Origin: Primulina eburnea
Taxonomy: Eukaryota > Streptophyta > Magnoliopsida > Lamiales > Gesneriaceae
DNA length: 64,000 nt
Assembly: GCF_022965805.1 (NCBI RefSeq)
Contig: NW_027331309.1
Span: forward strand, 62,001 to 126,000
Direction: 5' to 3'
Of this stretch, positions 13,880-25,912 are shown one piece after another. The translations under genes were made by a program, and so were the position numbers. The first letter of the stretch is position 1; each line of letters begins with the position of its first letter. The notes under the pieces were generated by a model that worked only from the letters and a program-made list of their open reading frames with translations, made no database searches and was not told the DNA's origin.

Positions 13880-14416
13880 AATCAGAGTCAATGTGCAGAA
13901 TGCTTTCTTCAGCAGCCGGGCAAGGAGACGCCCAAGACATTTTCTCCCCGGGCAAACAGGAGCCCGGGTTTTCATGCAGGTTCTCGGGAAATTTCTACCT
14001 GAGCTACCTCGAGAAGCGCATCTCACTCGAGTGCGATGGTAGGTAAAATCTTACCTCGATAAGCGTTGCTGACAAGATCTTACTGATGTGACATGATGGA
14101 AAAGTAAGACAGCGTGATAGGAAGTCAACATCTAAGATTACAAGTGACATGTATGCATGAAAACAAGGTACGTACCATTTTTTTTCTATAAATAGAAGGT
14201 AAGTATTTCATTTAAGAGGATTTAGACATTCAACCTGCTGACTTAAGCATCGGAATGGCCACGTCAGACACCCCTCCGATAGCTATTCACGAGTTCTTTC
14301 CCTTATCTGCAGATTATAAGTTGAAGCCATATTCCTTGCTCATTTTTCCTAAAAAAACTCTTATTAAATCCCGTGGATTGCCCCGGCCTACCTCACCCGA
14401 TTCACCACGATAACAT
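13880..14416 (+). mobile_element. LTR-like fragment of a retrotransposon
   Basis: GC-richer sequence than its flanks. TATAAATAGAAGG at about 14190 acts as a possible LTR TATA box. About 50 bases later comes GACTTAAGCATCGGAATGGC, a sequence type often seen at the R region of plant Ty3/gypsy LTRs. The right part ends CACGATAACA, a possible LTR end. No convincing target duplication or internal domain was found, so the boundaries are approximate. Confidence 0.4.
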
Positions 14417-16736
14417 CAAGTCATATCTAGTTTTACTTAAGAAACCATAATAGACTAACCGTAACCTAAAAATTTGGGCATTTGGGTTTGAATTTATTTG
14501 AAAAATACATACCTCAACATGATGATCACCCTAAAGCGTTTGAGGAATCCACAGGACAACTCGAACAAAAGGACGAGATTCTTCAAGATTCGCACGTTTG
14601 CGGCTGGCAATATTTAATTTGTAATTAACTAGTACCAGTCAAAATTACTGCAGAATCTCCTCGCATAGAAGGGACGGGTGTGGACCTTTCTTACCAAAGC
14701 AATGGAGGACCGAGGATAGACAATTAAATTCAAAATAAAAAAAAAAGACTTTTCAAAGGTTTCGTTCAACAAATTCGGACTCAGTTTCCAAGGTGAGACG
14801 ATCGATTTATCCTGTATCTATTGTATAATTTTGTTGAATTTAGTTTTCAAGGCCAATGGATTTGTAAAAAAAATATCGTTAAATTCGAAATTTATGGCTT
14901 GCATGTGCGTGTGATATCGACCTATATGTTAGTGCACAAAGCTGTTAATTGGCTCTTCGTATTGAAAAGTTGGCTTTTTTAAATAAAAAAAGGCTTATTG
15001 GAGTGGTTGACAGGCTGGTTGCTTTTGTTTTTTCGATCCTAGGGTTGGGGATTGTTCTTGCCCCATTTGGGAATGCTATCCCAGGTTTTGCTTTTATCTC
15101 TCTTTAAAATTTGTTGATTATGGACTTGTGTTCAACTCTACCCAAAAGCTAGCTGAGTGAGAACAATTATCCAAATTCATATATACAAGTATAAAAAACT
15201 TAATCTAACTGAAGTGAGATATCTAACATTGACGTTTGACAGTTTATCTTGATGTTTAATAATGAATTCTCTTACCGCAATATGGTGATTTTCAATTGTT
15301 GAATTTAATTATTGTGTTTCTTGGACAGAATATTTTTTTTTGTCGATAAAACTCAGATCCCACAAAGTGGAAAACAGAATCTTTTTATTTTAATGGTTCA
15401 ATCACTTTTGCAGTGAGGATCTGGGGGATGTGACTGTAACTTAAGAAGAATTTTTTCAGTATCAAGACACTCGTGTTTTGACTATTCTTAGTTTTTTTTA
15501 AAAAAATTTGCTTAAGGTACGAACCCATCAAATTTGTCGTCATTTTTTAGATTTGGTTACAAGAGGAAAAGAAAAAGAGCCATAATGTTGAATAAATCTT
15601 CATGATTACTTTCGTGAATGAACTGTCTCCACTCTTTTTCATACTACTCCTGTTTCAGTTTACTACTCAACTGAAGTGAAATAATGGCTTGCAAATAGTT
15701 TTCACTTCAAAGCATGGAGTCGATTTTCTTTTTTCTTTTTTGTATTTATGTTTGGTCTTGTGATTTTTGAGAGACTCTCTTACATTGAGAAGGTCTGCAT
15801 GTAGATATTGAAATTAAGAGGAAACTTGGTTGAGCTTATATGCTTTTTGAGAGTTTTTATTAGCTCTGAAAAAATGTTTTTTAAAAAGAGCTTATAAAAA
15901 TCATTTTTTTTAAAAAAATGGATATTCTTAACTTATTTTAATATTTTAAATGATCAAAATATCCCCACAAATTTATTACATTCCAATTATGTCCTCCCAA
16001 AATTCAATGTTAATTGTACTAAAATATGTCCAAAATATTTGTTTGCAACCGTTAAAAAAAAGTTATGTTATCTTATTGTATCCAAACATTTTAACAACTT
16101 ACTTTTTAATACAACTTATGAACTCCAAAAACATCTCCTCAATTTAAGAGTTACTAAGTCATTTAAAATAAATTTAGTCAAACATCTAAGTCAAATATTG
16201 CTTGAATAATTCCTGAGGTGCTAAGAGTTTTCAGTTATCATGTGTAGTGATAGGTGTAGGTAAGGAGGACTGAGATGTTTGCTAGCTTTTCTCTTAGAAT
16301 CAAAAGCTTATTGATATGCAGCAGAAATTTCCATAGCTTTTCAAAATATCTTGGATGGGTTTAATTTAACCGATTGGCGTAGCATATATTTATACATAGT
16401 TCATCTTGCCTAGTTGTATGCTGCTTCTTAATTGCAGTTAAGCATAGGATTATATGTGTGCATATTGTCTAGTTGTTTGCATACAAAGTAAATGCACAGA
16501 GGCACGTATGCATGGCTGGCTGATAAATGTGCATGGAGAGAAGAGAAAGGCTACATTTATTTTCTTGCAATAGATATATAGTAGTTATTTAGGTACACAT
16601 AAGTACATAATTCACCTGTGACAAATTTCAACATACAAGACAAAGGAAATAGAGCCCTTGGTTTGGTTGGGTAATACAAAATATTTACAAGATACCATAA
16701 ATATTCATGCATGTGGACATTTCTTTAAACCCATGG

Positions 16737-17228
16737 TCACTTGTTCATGTTTTGGTAATAATGACCAACCCCTGGACTGTGGCCTGGTCCCGTGGGTCGA
16801 AAATTGTCGGTGCTTCCTGCGACATTGTGTCTCACACCTGATTCATAACTTTTCACCTTTGCTTGCACACTGTCCTTTTTTCCTGTAAAAGAGTGCCCGA
16901 CTCCTGGACTATTTCCAGGTGCTGTGGGTCGAAAATCATCCGAATGAGATTTATCTGAACTGCCAAATTCATTACTGTGATATGGTGTCATTGGTGGGAG
17001 AATTTGTCTATGTTCAGTGACACGTGGATTGCACTTTTTTCTCTCTGGGATTTGCTTACTGTTGATGGGTTTTGTTGCATGAGTTTGCAGCCCTTCCTGG
17101 TTTTTGTTAGCACCAAACTCATTCTTCATCAGATCTTTTAGTTGCCTTCCCTCGGTAAACTGAATTTCTGGGCAGGCAAGACATGCAATAAAAAATATGA
17201 ACATATGGAGATACTGGATGCAAGCCAT
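16737..17228 (-). CDS. CEP: CEP peptide-hormone precursor, two CEP domains
   Basis: A 163-residue intronless preproprotein. The start at 17228 is chosen because it gives a clean signal peptide (residues 1-25, core MFIFFIACLA) followed by TEGRQLK, the usual CEP post-signal motif. An in-frame ATG at 17339 would add 37 basic residues ahead of the signal and lies only about 20 bp from the TATA box, so it is unlikely. CEP domains are at 98-112 (DFRPTAPGNSPGVGH) and 142-156 (NFRPTGPGHSPGVGH), separated by a 29-residue linker rich in Lys, Ser and Gly. Both keep Pro4, Pro7 and Pro11, the known hydroxylation sites. Seven residues follow the second domain. One transcript would yield two different mature 15-mers. 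Multi-domain precursors are known in this family (for example Arabidopsis CEP9). Confidence 0.93.
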   Translation of the reverse strand: MACIQYLHMFIFFIACLACPEIQFTEGRQLKDLMKNEFGANKNQEGLQTHATKPINSKQIPERKKCNPRVTEHRQILPPMTPYHSNEFGSSDKSHSDDFRPTAPGNSPGVGHSFTGKKDSVQAKVKSYESGVRHNVAGSTDNFRPTGPGHSPGVGHYYQNMNK

Positions 17229-17355
17229 TGAAAGAAAAAGGATGATGATTCTTTGTTTCTGTTTGAGACTGTGTTTGCTGTTATTGTTTTTCGAGAAGAC
17301 AGGAAGATGATATTTTGCTCTGAAACACAATATTTCCAACTCACAACTTATGTAG

Positions 17356-17363
17356 TATTTATA
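17356..17363 (-). promoter_or_regulatory. TATA box of the second CEP gene
   Basis: TATAAATA on the minus strand, about 130 bp upstream of the preferred ATG at 17228. This matches the spacing at the first CEP gene. Confidence 0.6.
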
Positions 17364-20300
17364 ATCTTGGGGGTTTACTCATGTAATAATCTTTACCATT
17401 ATAAATTGTATTCATTAAGTGTTGACCTACTACGTGTGGTTCATAATTCTTGACCTTTTCAATTTACCTTCTAATATTTTTCGGTGTTCCTTGTTAAAGG
17501 CAATCAATTCTTAATACTTCCCGCCTTTATCGGTTTAAGTTTTCATCTCTTAAACGATTTAGTCATTTAAATAGGTAATAGAGCGTGATCGAACATGGTT
17601 CATTTTTATCTTATATATATATATATATTCATTCATACATCTCATTAATCGTTTAACCTTTTGTGGACTTCAATCTCATAAAAATTAGATGTTTCTCTGC
17701 ATGTTAAGTGTCTTTTCAATTGAAAGAGTTTTAACCTGCTTTCATCATTTATGTCTTATCTTTCATCACTTTTCTTGAACCCCTGAAGGAAAACTTTGAC
17801 TGCCAAAGAAGATGAAGAAGAGTTGAATTCTTGTATCTAAGTTGAACACTTTCAACTGTTCACAAGTTAAACTTGAGGCCAGTGCTAGGAATTGGCTCTA
17901 ATTAGGTCAAAATTATGAACTATTTTCTATGTTATCATGATATGATAGGAGCTTCACATGGTTAATTCACATGCAACATACAGGTGGTGATTTTGTGTGA
18001 TTGTCGAAAAAATTGAAGTGCATGAGTGGTTTTGCTCTTCAATCCTTTTTCAGCTAAAATTTAATAGCCTTCATTTCCTCCAACAGGTCACTTGGGTTTC
18101 TTATTCTTTTCTCTCTTTTGTTCACTGTCACTGTCTGGTTTTGAAACTTTCTCCTAGAACATTTTTAAATATGGAACATGTTTCTACAGATAACTAAAAG
18201 AAGTCATTATTTGTCTGTGCATGCATGAAATAAATATCATATCGCCGCCGATTAGGGAAAAAGATCTATATGCACTGGTAAATGATTTATAAATTTTTGG
18301 TAAGGTCTTATAAAATGAGGTTTATAGCTTGAGACCTTGGAATATAACGGCCTTTCATTGTGTTCAAGTGTTGCTTTATTCTTTATACATTTGAGGTGGT
18401 GGTTGAATGATATTTTTTGGTAAATAAGATCAGGAAATCTAGATTTCTTGGATTAATAAAATACCAGAAGAGACCCAATTGGGCTTAAAACAGGAAATGT
18501 GGTTGAAAAAGGCTTGGATTCTGTGTACTTGCCACTTTGCCGTGTCTTCTCCTTTATGTGGACGGCTCATATGCAAAGCTTTAAGTTATTTTGGTCAACA
18601 AAATCAAGCAAACACATCTGTATTGTGCTTTATGCTTAATTTTATTCATGGCAATTTTCAGCTTTTAAATTGATAAGTTCAGATTAACAATGATAATATA
18701 ATAGCACTTTGAGCTATACCATCAATTTTTTGTGATTTTCTAGACTTTCTAATGCTACATGCACGATTCACAATATAATTGCTCCGTGATGAAGTGTCTG
18801 TTTCCTAATATTAAACTTTGTTAATAACCATAGAAAATGGCCTTGTTTATTCCTGTTATACCATGCTATTTGGTGGTTAAACTTTGACTTGTATTTGTTG
18901 TTTGGTCCATGTATGTTTATTCATGATCTTGCATAAATGGAACTCCAAAATCTGAATAGTCGGGCTTTTACAGATCAATGGTTCTGTCGGTGATTTGTGT
19001 TCATATGCTGATAATCGTAAACTGAAGCAAACCATCCTTTATAAAAGTAGGTAAAGTATCTCAAGATGCAGTTTTTCTGTCATCTGTTGCAGGACAACTT
19101 TTTCTGAAAATGTATGTTGTTGCATTTTTATGATGAAACTTGTATGAAGATGTTATTTTGGACTTAATTGTGCTAAAAATACAGCATGGGAACAATAATG
19201 GTAATTCAATTTAAGGGCACTAATGGTGGCAGACATGTATGCTTATGTTTGTTGAATAGTAATTAACCTGAGAATCTTTGTTTCAATAACTCCAGGGGAA
19301 AAGTAAACTGTTATTTTATTCCTAGGATGGTTTAGTTTGACCAATGTTGTTTGACCAAATATCTCGTCATAACCAAAATTTGCGATTATGGAAACTATTA
19401 ATATTTTACCAAAACTTCAGAGCCATCAAACCTGAGTGCCCGTTGCACTATGTCAAATGTGCTACTTTGTTACTGTTTGGTGTTGAATTTCAAAGAAGTT
19501 AAAGGAAGCAAATGATGATCTTTAAACGGTGATACCTCAACCCTCCATTTTCTTTGACTCTACACCAACATGGAATTGAGAAACAGATTCCTCAAAAAGG
19601 ACATAACATGGTTGGTTCCTTGGGTTTTGGAACCATCTCCCTGAGTTGGCCCACTGGACCGTGGAAATGAAAGAAGCCATACTATATTTAGAGAAGAGAG
19701 ACCATCTGTTTCTCTACTGTGTCAACCTGTAAACCACTATCATGGTTAATAGTTTAATATTATCGTAAACCATATAATACACCAGTACCCCTAGTGCAAA
19801 TTAAAAGAATGTTACTTGATAGTGACCCTTGCGGGCAAGACAGCGGATCTTCCTGTGCCTTTTTTGAATCTTAATGATTTTGAATTTTATTATGCATCGT
19901 TTGATTTTCTTTTTCTCTTTTCTTTACCTTCTTACATTCACTGTGGCTAAAATTTATAGATGTGTTGTTGAAGGGAGAACAAAATGCATGAAGTGGCAAA
20001 AATGGTTTGAGCTGTTTTAAAAACATGAACGGAATATGGCGTCTCGTCAAATGTGAAAATATGCTACCAGGCAGGATTCCAAATTCACGGGCTTTTACTT
20101 TTCACCAAATGCTTTTATTGAGAATTTACTGCACGGATTAAATTCAAGTTCCTAGGAAAAATAATTTTAACTTTGGAGTGTGGAGAATTTTCCTTCAGAT
20201 GATGTGTTTCCCTTCAAAAGGAAACAATTTTCTCATGCAAATGTCCTAAATCTTATCGTACCAGATCCTGGACTTAATATCAAGTAGCATTTCATCATTC

Positions 20301-21050
20301 AGATGATGGAGTTTATTTACTTAACAAACTTCACATTTTGTGGATATTAGTTTGCATTGAATAGATGTTGATTTTGATCTGATTTTGGTAAATAAATTAT
20401 TGGATTCATGTTTGATCCTTTATCAGTGTTCATGTCTTTTATGATGTTCACGAGAATAATAAATTACGATGATGATGCCTTAAATACGATGCTGATATTT
20501 TATACTGTCCGCTCATCAGGGATTTATTACATTCTTCGGACAAGATCATGACAGTTGAGGTTATCAGTTCATTTGACTGTTATTGTTCAGTTTTAACACC
20601 TTTTCTTGCTTTTTGTCAAGTTTTAAGGCCCAGCCTGGCACTGAAAGTTAATTATTCAATAAAACCGAGGATCTACTTCTTCAGTTCTGGCATAACATTC
20701 TACATTTATATTGTTTGGGTTATTACAAAATTTATTTGAAATCCTCCAAAACACTTAATAAGAAAGAAAAATTAGTGATTTCATGTCTAATGGGGTCAAA
20801 TCTAACGCAAACTGAACCTTAGTCACAGCTGAAGTAAATACATTGGTAAAATAGTAGAACATGAACAATATCTATCTGATGTCCATCTGAATTAGAAAAG
20901 ATGAATTTCGCTTTGCACTTGCTTATGCATGGTGGTGAAATACAGATAATCCAAACTGAAAGATAATGAAAGCGGTAGCAAATGCATGAGAAAAAATATA
21001 TACATGCATGCATATCTATTCACAGCACTTACGACACAAATTTTCTAAGC
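17364..21050. other. Intergenic DNA between CEP genes 2 and 3
   Basis: No gene seen on either strand; scattered ORFs of 60-66 codons have no family resemblance. Base composition is less AT-extreme than in the first 10 kb and few transposon signatures are visible. The spacing between CEP genes is about 5-6 kb here, as between genes 1 and 2. Confidence 0.55.
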
Positions 21051-21409
21051 CTATATTTTTCGTAAAGAATGTCCAATTCCTGGGCTGTGATCAGGTGCTG
21101 TGGGCCTGAAGCTGTCTACATTTCCTGGAGATGGTGGCTGAGTCACAGCTGGTGCTTGGCTTGGTGGTAACGGTATCGTTGTTGAACTAAACTTTGCCTT
21201 GTTATTATATGCTGTGAAACCAGAGTAGTCCTTGGATAATATTTTACCATGTTTATCCAACTTTCTGGAGTCTTCTTGTGAAATCTTTGTGAGTTGGAGT
21301 AAATTTATTCTCGTCCTTAAACTCCAAGTTTCTTCCCTCTGCATGCTATATTTTTCGGGATATATAGTACTATTATGAGGATTAAGAAGGTCAGCTTTGA
21401 TGCAGCCAT
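21051..21409 (-). pseudogene. CEP: CEP precursor, one CEP domain, with an apparent 1-nt frameshift
   Basis: The C-terminal part (frame open from 21344 to 21051) ends with a CEP domain, SFRPTAPDHSPGIGH, followed by five residues. That frame alone has no signal peptide. Another ATG at 21409, in a different frame, encodes MAASKLTFLILIIVLY and then CRGKKLGV before a stop at 21319-21317: a good secretion signal plus a CEP-like post-signal motif. A TATA box lies about 85 bp above this ATG. One extra T in the TTT run at 21319-21321 would place signal and CEP domain in one frame. So this is a CEP gene with a 1-base deletion: a recent pseudogene, a sequence error, or less likely an overlooked small intron. 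Core position 8, normally Gly, is Asp. Confidence 0.75.
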
Positions 21410-21492
21410 TGAATCTGAGAGGTTGTGGCTAAACGGTAGAGAAGACAATACACTCAGTAATGCAGGATGCTGAACTCCCTACGTTCTCGAGG

Positions 21493-21502
21493 TATTTTTA
21501 TA
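21493..21502 (-). promoter_or_regulatory. TATA box of the third CEP gene
   Basis: TATAAAAATA on the minus strand, about 85 bp upstream of the ATG at 21409. It supports transcription starting above the signal-peptide ORF rather than at the internal ATG at 21344. Confidence 0.5.
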
Positions 21503-23313
21503 ACCAACACCGTCAAGGTAGGTCCAAATTGGTTGGAGATTCTTTAATGGGCTGTACACATTACATCAGACTATTCCTTTCTTAATTATCGGGAATGCTT
21601 CAGTCTGAGTTATATCTGTTTAGATTCATAGCTTGGGTTTTAGTTTTCCTAAATAAAATGGCGTTACGTGTGTACATAGGCATGATCTTGAGTATTTATG
21701 TGAAACATGCACGCCCATATGCTCAAAGTGTCCTTTTCAGAAACTAAAATTTTCAGATTTACTGCATCTTTTGTTTGTCGCTGTGGAATTTAGTGAAATT
21801 GGTTCTTCACGACTTGTTTATGTGCAACAAAGGTTGATTTGAATTAACAATAGACTTGTTCTTTACATTTGCCGTCAAATCATCACATTCAGATTTTATT
21901 CAACTGAAGCAATCTCTCACCTAATGGAACCATTTGCCCTTGTGACACAAGTTCGAGTGTGGCCAATTGATTTGTGACATTTTGGTTCGGTACAATTTAA
22001 ATGATTTGATTTGCACCATCATTATTCAGATGTAACTTTTAGCTAGCGCTGCTTTAGAATCTCGGTTCACAAGATATTAGATCAAAAGGTCGTAACCAGT
22101 TTCGAAGGTTATTTTTCTTTCTTTTCCTTTCTTTTCTTCTTGTGTGTTGTAGTCTCCTCTGTGGTTAAGCACATTTAGTTAAACGTGAAGTTGGTGAAAA
22201 CATACCACTGCTATCAGCGAAAATACACCACTCCAGTCAATGAAACGATCGAGGTGGTTGTGGTTCTTAAGAAGAAAATTAGAGATTCCATATACAAGGC
22301 CAGATAAAAGCCTGCCAAACTCCAGCCCTTCTGTGTGCAAAAATGAGTACAAACATCTTTTGCATAAATTTGATGTCACGTCTCTCCCCGGAGAGAGGTT
22401 TAAACCACTACACTATACCTCTCCCCCAATGTAATAAAAAAAGAGTAAACATTACATTGTATTCATTGCTCACTGAGTCTAAAATAGTTTTAGTCTAATA
22501 ATATTGTATTAAAACAGAAAACACATGTTCAAACTCTGGAGTTGAATAATGCTCAACTCCTAGTTGAATCCAAAGTCTTGGGTCGAATGAGATCTCTGGA
22601 GGCATCAGGGTTCTTGTAATATCTAGCACAAAACAGCTTTGTGGTGAAGTATGTATATACCAAATATCTTGGAGGAGAGGCGAATTTTATGCTATATTGG
22701 GAATGTTACTCCCTGTGTGAGATTTAACAATTAGATGAAGTGACCCACGTTCATCCTACATGGGGAGTAAAAGGAAAATGGTTTGTTGTGATTGAAGTGC
22801 TAAAGACAAACAAAATAATACCATATCCACCTCTTAAGCCTTATGAGCTTAATGGGACAGAACCAAACTTGAGTTTATATCCAGAAGTTTATATATAGCT
22901 TAAAATGCTTTACCCAGCAAATGATTTTTTCCTTTCCATGGAATTTTGAAGTGAGTAGTGTATCAGCCAAACCATAGCAAACCCGAACCACAGAGTAGAT
23001 AAAGCAACATAGACCGCAATGTCGTACCAGTGAATGCGAATAAATAAAAATCAGAAGCCAAAAAATACATCACATTCTCCTTGACAAGCCTATACAAAAT
23101 GTTACACAGCTATACAAATCCTCGGATGCTTACAAAAGGCAACCAACCAAAAAAGAAGCATTGGGCCAGCGAAAGATGAAAAAGAATGACCCGGTCAGCA
23201 AGAAATTTGAATTAGAGAACTAAAAAGGTGAAGATCAACGTTGCATTGATCGATCCATCATAAAAGTATATCAGGGCCAGCAAGATTCAACTTATGTATC
23301 TTACTAAAATGCA
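21503..23313. other. Intergenic DNA between the CEP array and the sulfotransferase-like gene
   Basis: No supportable gene. The last few hundred bases are expected to contain the 3' UTR of the sulfotransferase-like gene. A block at about 22180-22440 has two opposite ORFs of about 65 codons without family resemblance. Confidence 0.5.
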
Positions 23314-25912
23314 CTAATCAGCGTAGTCACTATTTAGGAAGCTTCCGTATTTGGTTCCACTTAGAGTCTTGTTAACATCATCCCAGTTCTTCATGTGCTC
23401 GGACAATGATCCTTTGTGTATCTTCACTTGCCGACTAGTTAACTCCATTTTCGGTAACCCAAGAAAATCTAGAATATCCCCTAGTTTCTGAAAAATAACA
23501 TGCCACAATGAAGAACGATGAATTATTTTATCCCACTGGATAAATGAACCGTCTATATCTAAGTTTGGATCAATTGAGGACAATGTCCAAGAATTTTGCT
23601 GCAGTTATTGAATTTGAACCCAAATTTCCATTCTATTTTCCAAATTCTTTTACCCAGAATCACCGGACTGATTTCTTAAACCTATGACCATCGAGGTCGA
23701 ACATGAAACAGTGCTTTTTAACATGTTAAATATTTTGATCAAAAGCTGAAAAGCACTCACAGTTCGATTCTTTATGAGATCTTCATAGTAGAGAACAATG
23801 TGCCTGGTGTTGGTGAAATAATCCAATGCTTCCAAGACCATCTTCTCCATGAGTTTCAAATCCATTACCAGTGATGTTGAGTTGATTACAGGTTTGTATG
23901 TAGATAGAGTCTCCGCCTGCATTAAGCATGCAAAAATATTAGATCTTCATACAACGGTGCAGTTGGTTATACAAGAGGATGAAGAAGGAAATCATTACCT
24001 CTTCGTGTGTGTGCACATGGGACTTGTGCGTACCGTTCAGGAGTTTAGCATATCTATCGTAAGAATTTGCTAGCACTGAGACCATCCTACGAAGTAAATT
24101 TCTTCGGAAGAGAAATATTACTGAAACACCTCTATCATTGAAATATTCAAGGATTTCTTTATGGTATTCCATCAATCCCTGAATTAGAAATAATGAAAAT
24201 GATTGGTGTTTGTTTTTTAAGGACTGAGCACCTACTCTTATGTCAAAAGCCACAATCAATAGTAACTGGATAATTAAAATTCTTTCAGTTATACAACAAC
24301 TCAAACACCATGATCCTACCGCCATCCCATTTAGGCAGACTTATAGACGATCAGGGGCAATTATAGCTTCTCAATGGTTATACTTGTGATGGGAACTATT
24401 AAATAAGCAACTGAGACTGAGGAACGGATTTCGATTCGAGTAATATGAGATTGGTGCTAATCACGACCACTCCGGGTAATACTACAATAAGTTGCGTAAC
24501 AAAATAGAATGGCTAGATGAAAAAAATAAATCGGTAAGAAAAATGTATGTGATATTTTACCTGATTAAGCATCCACTTGAAGCCAACGGCAGCCGAGCAA
24601 TGATTCTTGGAAGCACTAGTAAGCCAGTCCAAATTGTAAACATGATCCAGAGTCATCAAAATTGAAGAAATATTACTTCTTCTCTCCTTAACTGAGAATA
24701 TCTCTCCATTGGAACTTACATTAGTATGGCTATTCAATAGAGTCTCAAACCATCCACTCCCAGATCTTTGCATTGACAGAATAGTGAATAGTCGCACCGG
24801 ATTACAGGCACATTCAGCCCTAGTATACATAAAAGAGCATGCATTTAAAACCAAATCCTATGGGCTATGGGAAATTGCAAATTTTGAATCAAACACAGGT
24901 ATCACAATTACCTGCTAAAGGTGGTGGGATTTGGGTAGTACAACGGTGGAGTTTGGGATCTATCGATGCCGTTTGTATGGCAATGCCTCGTATTAATTTT
25001 GATGTTTAGGAATTTTGTTTGGCTAAGAAAATTGGTTTGCTTTAGACAGACCGAGCATATATAAACACCACACACCACGGCAAAAACTAAGACAATCATC
25101 CTTAATGAAGCTGGGGATTTCTTCGGAGATTTTACAGTTATTTTGCCCTGTTGATTGCAAAGGGAAAACATTTATCACTGTCAAAGTAAGAGTTTATTTA
25201 ATTCGTGTCTTACAAGATTATATCTTTCTAATATATGTGTATATATTTATTTATTTATCTCAGAACATAGTACTAGAATCTACATCACAATTTCACAACT
25301 TTTTCCTCCTTTCTGATCAATGGAATTTCAAAAATTTCAGCAGTTGTAAAGATGTCTACCAAGATATAAGGGAAAATGGAAAACAACAGCAAGACATTTG
25401 AAACACAAAAGAGAAGAGGAAAGTAGCTTGCAAAGCCATCTCAAGAAGAGAAACAAGTGGCCAACTGCCGAAGATAGCAAATAATATTGAACACGAGTAC
25501 AGCTAAAAAACACCACATTTTACAGGGAGCAAAAACCCAAACCTCAGCTTCTCTCATGCATTCAAATAAGACATAGATGCGGATATCGCAACTTTTTCAA
25601 AAGGACACCCCATGCACCTCAAAACTCATCCCAAAGTTCCCAACCCAGAAATATACAAATCCAAACTCCAATCAGATTCCAGAATTCCCAGAACATAATA
25701 TACATAATCTAACCTCTAAACCTCCACCCCTCCCTCCCAAAAGAAAAAAAAACTGAATTCTTGACGTGAGGAGCAACCCCACTACTTCAAACTTAAAAGA
25801 CTCAAACCCATACAACTAAGAAAAAACTTATTAACTAAACCAAGCAAAGAAGAAACGCAAGAAAAGAAAAGAAAAAACTCACCTTGGTGAAGAGACAGAT
25901 GTCTTCGGCCAT
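23314..25912 (-). CDS. Sulfotransferase-like, Golgi-type membrane protein (six exons)
   Basis: Coding exons, minus strand: 25912-25883, 25147-24912, 24819-24561, 24178-23999, 23916-23761 and 23487-23314. All introns are GT-AG and all phases agree, giving 344 residues. The first exon encodes only MAEDICLFTK. A single membrane segment (residues 27-45, MIVLVFAVVCGVYICSVCL) after a basic KSPKKSP stretch predicts a type II Golgi protein. TILSMQRSGSGWFETLL (101-117) is the 5'-phosphosulfate loop for PAPS. FLFRRNLLRRMVS (197-209) is the 3'-phosphate site. HIVLYYEDLIKN, followed by ILDFLGLP, is typical of the Sulfotransfer/NodH-like fold. The family transfers sulfate from PAPS; the acceptor is unknown for this plant group. 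Between CEP and KRP genes it matches the Arabidopsis AT3G50620 neighbourhood as I recall it. No damage seen. Confidence 0.88.

Larger units (their letters stand above)
10804..16736. other. Intergenic DNA between CEP genes 1 and 2
   Basis: No gene with recognisable protein features. It contains a foldback element (11157-11646), a possibly related fragment (about 12650-13075) and LTR-like sequence (about 13880-14416), listed separately. ORFs at 12127-12402 (plus), 12763-13074 (minus) and 15950-16147 (plus) are AT-driven or lie inside repeats. Confidence 0.6.

Noticed and set aside
17229..17339. N-terminal extension of the second CEP gene from ATG 17339
   Set aside because: It would place 37 basic residues before the signal peptide and starts too close to the TATA box.
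17253..17453. Plus-strand ORF opposite the 5' end of the second CEP gene
   Set aside because: Shadow of the CEP gene leader and promoter on the other strand.
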